This document shows positions 5,727 to 11,172 of a stretch of DNA of 11,172 nt, piece by piece. The notes under the pieces were generated by a model. The model searched no databases. It had not been told where the DNA came from and worked only from the letters and a program-made list of their open reading frames with translations. The DNA lies in assembly GCA_910584145.1 (NCBI GenBank), contig CAJTXX010000059.1:1-11172 (forward strand), read 5' to 3'. This DNA comes from an uncultured Eggerthellaceae bacterium. GTDB taxonomy: Bacteria; Actinomycetota; Coriobacteriia; Coriobacteriales; Eggerthellaceae. The translations under genes and the position numbers were made by a program. Position 1 is the first letter of the stretch. The number at the start of each line of letters is the position of its first letter.

Positions 5727-5861
5727 GTAAAAAATGCGAGATGTGCGACAGATCGAGCGTCTTTTCGCGACGGAAAGCTCTGAAAAACGCTTTCGTTCCG
5801 ACTTTTTGTCGCACATCGCGCATTTCTTACTGAGATTTGTCACACATCTCGCATTTTTTAC
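5727..5861. repeat. Three-copy 24-bp inverted-repeat element with bidirectional terminator-like ends
   Basis: A 24-bp sequence with core GCGAGATGTGCGACA occurs at 5727-5750. Its reverse complement occurs twice, at 5807-5830 (22/24 identical) and 5838-5861 (23/24). The two inverted copies start 31 bp apart. Copy 1 can pair with either copy 2 or copy 3, giving two mutually exclusive long hairpins. A smaller hairpin GAAAGC/GCTTTC (5773-5778, 5789-5794) lies in the loop. The copy 1/copy 3 stem ends in a run of T on both strands, so the element could end transcription of the lar operon. The arrangement also resembles a miniature repeat element that may occur elsewhere in the genome. Confidence 0.75.
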
Positions 5862-5991
5862 TCACCGATGCGCTCCGCCCATTGCTCATAGTCAGCTCCG
5901 GTTGATTTTGCGGCCATTCCCCGGCTTCCTCGAGGTGTTTCATGGCTTCATCTCTCGCGTGGGGAAAGGAGGCCCGTCTCGCCCGGTTCCC
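5862..5991. other. Intergenic stretch without recognised content
   Basis: No start codon with a ribosome binding site, structured RNA or promoter could be supported here. It separates the inverted-repeat element from the control region of the surface-protein gene. An open frame crossing it (5734-6168) has none of the codon or protein character of the neighbouring genes. Confidence 0.5.
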
Positions 5992-5998
5992 GTCTCTC

Positions 5999-6035
5999 AA
6001 TTATGGAGACTCGGTCGGGAATTGTGGAGACTGGG
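5999..6035 (+). promoter_or_regulatory. Direct repeat spaced 21 bp, possible regulator site
   Basis: AATTATGGAGACTCGG (5999-6014) recurs as AATTGTGGAGACTGGG (6020-6035), with starts 21 bp apart, two helical turns on the same DNA face. The first copy is also the right arm of an inverted repeat, GTCTC (5992-5996) with GAGAC (6006-6010). The pair ends about 10 bp before the -35 box of the surface-protein promoter, a usual position for an activator. Confidence 0.4.
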
Positions 6036-6045
6036 GAAGCCGGGG

Positions 6046-6075
6046 TTGTCAAAAACGGTTGGATGGTGTTTGAAT
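6046..6075 (+). promoter_or_regulatory. Promoter of the surface-protein gene
   Basis: TTGTCA (6046-6051, 5/6 of the -35 consensus), 18 bp, then TTGAAT (6070-6075) preceded by TG at 6067-6068, i.e. an extended -10. The predicted start near 6082 leaves a leader of about 83 nt before the ATG at 6165. Confidence 0.55.
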
Positions 6076-6104
6076 AGCGGGCGTCGAATCGCAACGGAAA
6101 GACG

Positions 6105-6150
6105 CCGGAGGCGAGGCGCTACGGGACACAGAGATGTGAGCGCGCTCCGG
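6105..6150 (+). promoter_or_regulatory. Possible stem-loop in the surface-protein 5' leader
   Basis: CCGGAG (6105-6110) can pair with CTCCGG (6145-6150), GCGCT (6116-6120) with AGCGC (6139-6143), and CAC (6127-6129) with GTG (6136-6138). The helix ends directly before the purine-rich ribosome binding site (GGGAAAAGGGA, 6150-6159 region). It may affect mRNA stability or translation. It matches no riboswitch class that I recognise. Confidence 0.35.
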
Positions 6151-6164
6151 GAAAAGGGACAGAT

Positions 6165-6716
6165 ATGAATACAGCATCCTCATCCTTCGTGAAGAAGGTC
6201 ATCTCAAGTGCAATGGCGTTCGCGCTTACCGCGACGATGGTCCCAGCCGCTGCCTTCGCAGCCGAGGGAGACGAGCCTGCGCGCGAGGTGCCCGAGGTCA
6301 TAGATCAGACCCATCCCGTAGAGAGCGTAGCGCCAAGCGATGCTGCATCAAGCGATAACGAAGCGAGCGCACCAGCTGCTGCCGGCGCTCAGATATCCCG
6401 CAGCGAAGAGGTCGCCTCGGCAGGCGAGGGTGCGAGCCAGAGCGGCGCGGCAGCCTCCATACCGGCGGCGAGCAGCGCATCGAGCCCCATCGAGCGCGTG
6501 GGCGGCACGGTCAAGCTCGCCCAAGCATCAGATGACGTGGCGACGTTCATCAACTACGCTGGCCTGAACTACGCGGTATACCCCGATGATGCGAGCAAGG
6601 TGGCGCTCGTGGGCTGGTCGAGCCAGCCAGGCGAGGACCTGAGCATCCCGCAGACGATCAGCTGCAACGGCAAGAGCTATGTTGTGGCAGGAATCGTGCG
6701 GGGGGGGGTTCAGTGA
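6165..6716 (+). CDS. Large surface protein, N-terminal part, frame-interrupted at a G9 tract
   Basis: This is the first 183 codons of a secreted protein, ending at TGA (6714-6716) only because of the G-run at 6700-6708. Residues 1-33 are a signal peptide: FVKK, hydrophobic VISSAMAFALTATMVPAAA, cleavage near AFA/AE. A low-complexity Ala/Ser/Glu/Pro stalk follows (34-120). Then comes a BspA-like opening module (about 125-181) with LNYAVYPDDASKVALVGW and SYVVAGIVRGG, which normally leads into LRR_5 repeats. With one G fewer the protein continues as GGFSDLAPVEGT in the downstream frame. The ATG has AAAAGGGA a few bases upstream and a separate promoter. As written, the product would be a truncated, secreted fragment with no repeats and no visible anchor. 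Confidence 0.85.
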   Translation: MNTASSSFVKKVISSAMAFALTATMVPAAAFAAEGDEPAREVPEVIDQTHPVESVAPSDAASSDNEASAPAAAGAQISRSEEVASAGEGASQSGAAASIPAASSASSPIERVGGTVKLAQASDDVATFINYAGLNYAVYPDDASKVALVGWSSQPGEDLSIPQTISCNGKSYVVAGIVRGGVQ

Positions 6717-9700
6717 TCTAGCCCCTGTCGAGGGGACCTCTCAACCCGGGAAAAACCCGACCGCTGACGCGGTATCGGGCGATCCTGCGGCAGGAGAGGG
6801 CGCCGCGGGCGGCGCTGACGTTGCAGGTTCAGCATCCGAGGGCGCATCCGCCGACGAGCCGAACCCCTATGCTGTCGACTTCTACACCGACGCTGATAAG
6901 GCGCCCTCAGTGCGCTCCATATCCATACCGGCTACGGTCGAGCATATCGACCTGGCATTCTTCCAGCGCTTCCCGAACGCCGTCTCCATAGACGTGGCGC
7001 CGGGCAGCGCCTCGTATTCAAGCGACAACGGCTTGCTGCTCGATGCAGCGCAAACCAACCTCCTCCTCGTTCCAGAGGGCATGGAGGGCGAAGCCGTGCT
7101 CCCCAGTACATTGGCTACCGTCCCAGCTTGCGTATTTTCCCGATGCACTAAGCTATCAGCCATGACTGTTCCCGGGAGCACGGCCACTTCCGCCTTCACG
7201 TCCTCGAACGGCATCCTCTATACCTCAGATATGAAGACCCTCGTGGCAGCCCCTGCCGGCATCGGCGCCAGCGCATCCATCGCGCCTGAGTGCACCGCTA
7301 TCGCAGAGGGCGCCTTCTGGGGCAATGTGGACCTGAAAACCATCGTCGCTACGGGGAATGTGCAGCAGATCGCGACCGGCGCTGAGACGGCCGGTGTCTC
7401 TGAAGACGCGGCATATGTTGAATCGTATGCGGATAGCGCCCCGCTGGCTGCCTTCGATCAGGCTGCCATCAGGGATGCGACCGTGGTGACCGCCGATCGC
7501 GCGGTGTGGGAAGCGGCTGGCTTTACGCACTTCGCCGACCCGGCCGAACCGGGCGACACCGCCGAGGCTGACGGTTTTGCGTTCACCTTGCTCGCCGACG
7601 GGACCGTGTCGGTTAGTTGGACAGGCGAGGGGAGCGCACCTGAGGAGCTCATCATCCCTGCGGCGGGCGCTGTGGCGAACATCGAATATCGCGTCTCGCG
7701 CATTGCCGAGGGCGCTTTCGCCGACGAGCAGGCTGTGCGCTCGGTCGTGGTGCCGGACAGCGTCACGGTCGTCGGCAAGGGCGCCTTCAACGGTTGCGGC
7801 AACCTCGCTGACGTGCATCTGGGCACCAGCGTCACGCGCATCGAAGCGTATGCGTTCAGGGGAACTGCCCTGCGCGGATTGGTGCTGCCCCAGAGCCTGC
7901 AATACTTCGGCGACGAGGCGCTGGCCGATCTATCCGGTACCGCCATCGTAGCAACGCACAGTATTGGCATGGTGGCGCACAGCGTGCTAGCTGGCAGCAC
8001 TGGCGTGGCCGTGTACGTGCCACAGCGCGAAGACGGCGCCTACGCCTGGGACACAGGCGTGCCTACTGCCGACAACCATGTGTACCCCTACGCGCTCGAG
8101 CTCTCGCCCGATCCGCTGCAGTTGCAGGTGGGCCAGCAGGCTGACCTATTTGACGGCGGCGCTGTTGCCGTGCCAGCCGATGTGCGTGTGGCATTCTCTT
8201 ATAACGCCAACCCCGTGCGCGTGGGCGAGGACGGCATGGTGGAGGGCTGCAAGATCGGCACCTCGACCGTGCGGGCGAGCCTGCTGCTCGGCTTGCAGAG
8301 TGGCGACCATGTGCTTGCAACCGCATCCCGTCCGGTTGAGGTCAGCATCGCAGCGCTGCCTGAAGAAGAGCCTGAAGCGGAAGATATAGCCAAGGAAGAA
8401 CCGCCCGCGGAGGAGTTCGAGACCGTCGCATCGGTACCGAACGAGCTCGGCGAAGATACCGTAGAGGTATTCGATTACCAGACCGAAGATGCCGTACCCA
8501 TGATGTACTCCACCGTCCGTCTCTCAGCTGACAGCGTGGCACGGGCCACGTATGCCTCAACAGAGATCAAGACCGATCGATATGATGCCGCCCCTACTTC
8601 GCAACATTATGTTCATCATGAAATAACCCAAAAAAGCGCCGGCACAGTTACAACAAGGGGCGTAACGAGCGCAACTTACAGTTTTAGCGAGAGTGCCCCT
8701 GCAAACTATAGGGTAACCGGCACCGGTTCAAATGGATGCAAGTTAGATTCAACTAATTATTCTCATACATTCTCCATGCGGTATAAAATATCAAATTCCA
8801 CGGCCAGCTATGATTCTCCAACGGTTTATGGATGGTCATCGACGTCATCTATGAGCGGTTTGCTTACTAATGGAACATGTATCAATAATTATGCTACAGT
8901 TTATGGTTTGTTTCCATGCGTGAATCTGGATGCTGGAAGGTTTGATAGTACTAATAAAGGTACGCTTTTCTACGATGTGCCAAGTACTGGAGCAACAACG
9001 CAGCATGATCAGGTTTTCACCGAACGATTTCCATACTCTTACTACGTTCATGGCCAATATATCGAGGGCAAAAGGTTAGCGAGTGATGATGTCGTTCAAC
9101 GATGGTATGCGACTTTGGGCGGGGTGCAAAATGTTGGATGGTCTTCGTCCCCAGATGGAGATCCGATTGCGTTTGAGCGGCTTCTCTCAAATTACTCATT
9201 CGGCACCCTTTATGCGGTTTACCCAAAGTTCACAGCGTATCTCGATAACCAAGGCGGCAGTCCGCGTAACGCGACTGTAGATGTTCGCTATGGTCAACCT
9301 GTGCCCACCGTCGACATTCCGACGAAAACGGGGTATACATTTGAAGGTTACTATTCGGAGCCGGGCGGCGAGGGTGACAGGTATATCAACGGCGAAGGAG
9401 TTGGAACTAGACGCTGGGATATAAATGGCGACTATGATCTCTATGCGTATTGGGCGCCCCAGGTTTTTACAGTAACGCTTGATTTTAAGAAGAATGGTAG
9501 CGGGATCGTAGAATATGATTATGGTCAAGGACTGAATGGAACAGACTTTGACCTTTATGGAACCTATTCAAATCCAGCCGCTCAGACAGGTTGGAAATTT
9601 GGGCGCTACAGCGGAAATGGCGATAGTCCGGTTATTCCTTTGCATGACGACGATGGGGCTCGGCATGTCAGGATGCCGATATTTCAGTATGGAGTGGAAT

Positions 9701-11172
9701 ATCACAATCTGGGGTATTACTCCTCTGCCTTGACCACATCAGCATCCACACCTATGGGGACACGATATATTTCTGATCTGGGGTACCCAAACTCGAGTTT
9801 GGAACTCTATGGAACATATGAGGGAAGACCGATTACATCAAGCATTACCTTGTACGCTCATTTTGCACCCAATGTAACGCAAGTAACGCTCAATAAGACA
9901 GCAAATGCACCTGCTGGTTTGATAACTGCAGGTACAACAAGCTATGTCTATGTCCACTATCAGAATGGAAAATACACTTCTGCAGCATGCACGACTACAT
10001 TATCTGAAGTCGTCGTTCCCACAGCTCCAGAAGGTTATACCTTTGATGGTTATTACACTGCCCAATCGGGCGGAACGCAGTTGATAGATAAGAACGGAGC
10101 GTATACCTCTAACTTTACAAACGGATACTATTCCAGTAATGAATCGGGTAGGGCGACTCTGTATGCGCACTATTCGCCGATTGTGACGGAGGTGACGCTT
10201 AATAAGACCACTAATACAGGTGCAGCTTCGAACCCGGGTGGCACATCGACGTTATATGTAAAGTACAACACGGGTAAATATACGACCTCCTCCTGCGCGA
10301 CAGTTTTAACGCAGATAGAAGTGCCATCTCTTGCATCGGGTTATGCATTCAAAGGGTATTGGACGAGCACCTCGGGGAGCGGTACTCAGCTGATAGATGA
10401 AGATGGCAATTATACGAGTAGTTTCTCGAACACGTACTTTAAATCGCAGACAGGGGCGACGCTTTATGCGCGATATGCGCGCACTACGTATCAGGTGACA
10501 TTCAATGCGAACAAGCCCTCTACGGCTTCGAGTTCTGTACAGGGCACGATGAGCGCCCAGACGATGACCTATGGGACGGCGTCTGAGTTGAAAGAGAACG
10601 ACTACAGCTTGACGGGTTGGACCTTCACCGGGTGGAACACGAAGTCGAACGGGACGGGCGATCATTACTCGGATATGCAGACAGTTACCGATCTCGGCGC
10701 TATCACGCTCTTTGCCCAATGGAGAGCCACTACTCACACGGTCAGCTTCAGTGCGAACGAGGGTACGGGTGGCCAGTCGGATGATGTGACAGCGACGTTC
10801 GATTCGACGATGCCGACCATCAGTACGACACAGCCGACGCGGGATGGCTACACCTTTATGGGCTGGTATGACAATAGGAAATACGATGCATCTGGCGCTA
10901 AGCAATACTACACGTCATCGTGCACGAGCAGTGTCAAATACACGCTTGAGAGCAACCTGACGCTGTATGCTGGTTGGCGGGCGAACACGGATACGCGGTA
11001 TGTGGTGCACCACTATCAGCAGAACATCAGCGATAACAACTACACCTTGAAGGATGCCGAGAACCTGACGGGCACCACTGACACCACAGCATCGCCTTCT
11101 GCGAAGAGCTACGCCGGCTTCACCAAGGTGACGACCACCTTGTCGAATGAGAGTGGCACTATCGCGGGAGAC
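6679..11172 (+). CDS. Surface protein continuation: LRR_5, Big-like and Listeria/Bacteroides repeats; runs off the window
   Basis: An uninterrupted frame runs from 6643 to the window end. Its first ATG is 6679, but biologically it is the continuation of the 6165 gene across the G9 tract; the joined protein has at least 1669 residues here. In joined numbering, BspA-type LRR_5 repeats occupy about 250-400 and 505-605 (NGILYT, RIAEGAF, VVVPDSV, LVLPQSL). A Big-like beta domain is at about 640-725, followed by an acidic EEEPEAED linker. A Tyr/Ser/Thr-rich region of no recognised family spans about 806-1020. Six Listeria/Bacteroides (InlB B-type) repeat units follow at about 1024, 1100, 1236, 1339, 1440 and 1522, recognised by GYTFEGYY/GWTFTGWNT/GYTFMGWYD and LYAYW/LYAHF/LFAQW endings. 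A MucBP-like start (RYVVHHYQQ) is at 1607. These families mediate adhesion and host-surface binding. No anchor motif is reached. If read alone from 6679 it would lack a signal peptide. Confidence 0.85.
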   Translation, partial: MLWQESCGGGFSDLAPVEGTSQPGKNPTADAVSGDPAAGEGAAGGADVAGSASEGASADEPNPYAVDFYTDADKAPSVRSISIPATVEHIDLAFFQRFPNAVSIDVAPGSASYSSDNGLLLDAAQTNLLLVPEGMEGEAVLPSTLATVPACVFSRCTKLSAMTVPGSTATSAFTSSNGILYTSDMKTLVAAPAGIGASASIAPECTAIAEGAFWGNVDLKTIVATGNVQQIATGAETAGVSEDAAYVESYADSAPLAAFDQAAIRDATVVTADRAVWEAAGFTHFADPAEPGDTAEADGFAFTLLADGTVSVSWTGEGSAPEELIIPAAGAVANIEYRVSRIAEGAFADEQAVRSVVVPDSVTVVGKGAFNGCGNLADVHLGTSVTRIEAYAFRGTALRGLVLPQSLQYFGDEALADLSGTAIVATHSIGMVAHSVLAGSTGVAVYVPQREDGAYAWDTGVPTADNHVYPYALELSPDPLQLQVGQQADLFDGGAVAVPADVRVAFSYNANPVRVGEDGMVEGCKIGTSTVRASLLLGLQSGDHVLATASRPVEVSIAALPEEEPEAEDIAKEEPPAEEFETVASVPNELGEDTVEVFDYQTEDAVPMMYSTVRLSADSVARATYASTEIKTDRYDAAPTSQHYVHHEITQKSAGTVTTRGVTSATYSFSESAPANYRVTGTGSNGCKLDSTNYSHTFSMRYKISNSTASYDSPTVYGWSSTSSMSGLLTNGTCINNYATVYGLFPCVNLDAGRFDSTNKGTLFYDVPSTGATTQHDQVFTERFPYSYYVHGQYIEGKRLASDDVVQRWYATLGGVQNVGWSSSPDGDPIAFERLLSNYSFGTLYAVYPKFTAYLDNQGGSPRNATVDVRYGQPVPTVDIPTKTGYTFEGYYSEPGGEGDRYINGEGVGTRRWDINGDYDLYAYWAPQVFTVTLDFKKNGSGIVEYDYGQGLNGTDFDLYGTYSNPAAQTGWKFGRYSGNGDSPVIPLHDDDGARHVRMPIFQYGVEYHNLGYYSSALTTSASTPMGTRYISDLGYPNSSLELYGTYEGRPITSSITLYAHFAPNVTQVTLNKTANAPAGLITAGTTSYVYVHYQNGKYTSAACTTTLSEVVVPTAPEGYTFDGYYTAQSGGTQLIDKNGAYTSNFTNGYYSSNESGRATLYAHYSPIVTEVTLNKTTNTGAASNPGGTSTLYVKYNTGKYTTSSCATVLTQIEVPSLASGYAFKGYWTSTSGSGTQLIDEDGNYTSSFSNTYFKSQTGATLYARYARTTYQVTFNANKPSTASSSVQGTMSAQTMTYGTASELKENDYSLTGWTFTGWNTKSNGTGDHYSDMQTVTDLGAITLFAQWRATTHTVSFSANEGTGGQSDDVTATFDSTMPTISTTQPTRDGYTFMGWYDNRKYDASGAKQYYTSSCTSSVKYTLESNLTLYAGWRANTDTRYVVHHYQQNISDNNYTLKDAENLTGTTDTTASPSAKSYAGFTKVTTTLSNESGTIAGD
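6700..6708 (+). repeat. Homopolymeric G9 tract causing the frameshift
   Basis: Nine consecutive G follow GTGC. Upstream codons are in one frame, while the open frame after the tract needs one G fewer (8, or 5 or 11). The protein continues naturally across an 8-G version (VRGGFSDL). The tract is a candidate slipped-strand contingency site controlling ON/OFF expression, or a homopolymer sequencing error. Confidence 0.85.

Noticed and set aside
5544..5843. 99-codon minus-strand frame with six-residue LLISAG-type repeats
   Set aside because: The periodicity is explained by the 18-bp tandem repeat. The frame begins in the inverted-repeat element and runs into the aldolase 3' end on the opposite strand.
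6082..6164. Riboswitch in the surface-protein leader
   Set aside because: The hairpin does not match the conserved cores of c-di-GMP, cobalamin or other classes that I can recognise.
5734..6168. 144-codon plus-strand frame in the 5.6-6.2 kb intergenic region
   Set aside because: It starts inside the inverted-repeat element, has no ribosome binding site, crosses the surface-protein promoter and ends at its start codon. The translation is Arg-rich and unstructured.
10306..10905. 199-codon minus-strand frame inside the surface-protein gene
   Set aside because: It is antisense to well-matched Listeria/Bacteroides repeat units and has no family signal.

Overview
The window is a high-GC bacterial chromosome segment, and its first three quarters read as dense GC-rich coding sequence. 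A large BspA-type leucine-rich-repeat and Listeria/Bacteroides-repeat surface protein, a nickel-pincer (lar) gene set, a YkvI-type permease and a His-tailed MarR regulator together suggest a gut anaerobe, most likely of the Coriobacteriia (Eggerthellaceae-like). That placement is inference from gene content and composition, not from a phylogenetic marker.

Layout. Bases 1-225 are the 3' end of an RlmD/TrmA-family 23S rRNA uracil-5 methyltransferase gene. A well-formed promoter, a tRNA-Leu(CAG) with encoded CCA (322-408) and a 10-bp-stem terminator follow. On the minus strand, 1116-475 encodes a MarR-like winged-helix regulator with a Cys/His-rich, metal-binding-looking tail. Divergently, 1331-2467 encodes a YkvI-family (LeuT-fold) membrane protein with an extended -10 promoter.

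A tightly overlapped operon runs from 2590 to 5580: larE, larB, a shortened larC-like gene and a rhamnulose-1-phosphate-aldolase-like (rhaD) gene. Each junction overlaps by 4, 4 and 1 nt. larE has a consensus -10 placed so that the transcript should start at or within a base of its ATG (leaderless). LarE and LarB make and sulfurate the pincer precursor. The LarC-like protein lacks the LarC C-terminal (LarC2) domain and the canonical acidic motif, and no larA is present. Nickel insertion and the client enzyme must therefore be elsewhere, or this operon does something non-canonical. RhaD would yield L-lactaldehyde, a lactate precursor, which offers a speculative link to 2-hydroxyacid racemisation.

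The 584-bp intergenic region 5581-6164 holds an 18-bp tandem repeat, a three-copy 24-bp inverted-repeat element, a 21-bp-spaced direct repeat in front of an extended -10 promoter, and a possible leader hairpin. It precedes a very large secreted surface protein gene (6165 to beyond 11172). That gene is interrupted by a run of nine G at 6700-6708: removing one G joins the signal-peptide half to an open frame that continues to the window end. This is either a phase-variable contingency tract in the OFF state or a sequencing error. The second half of the gene is also compositionally mosaic, with an AT-rich block that begins near 8580.
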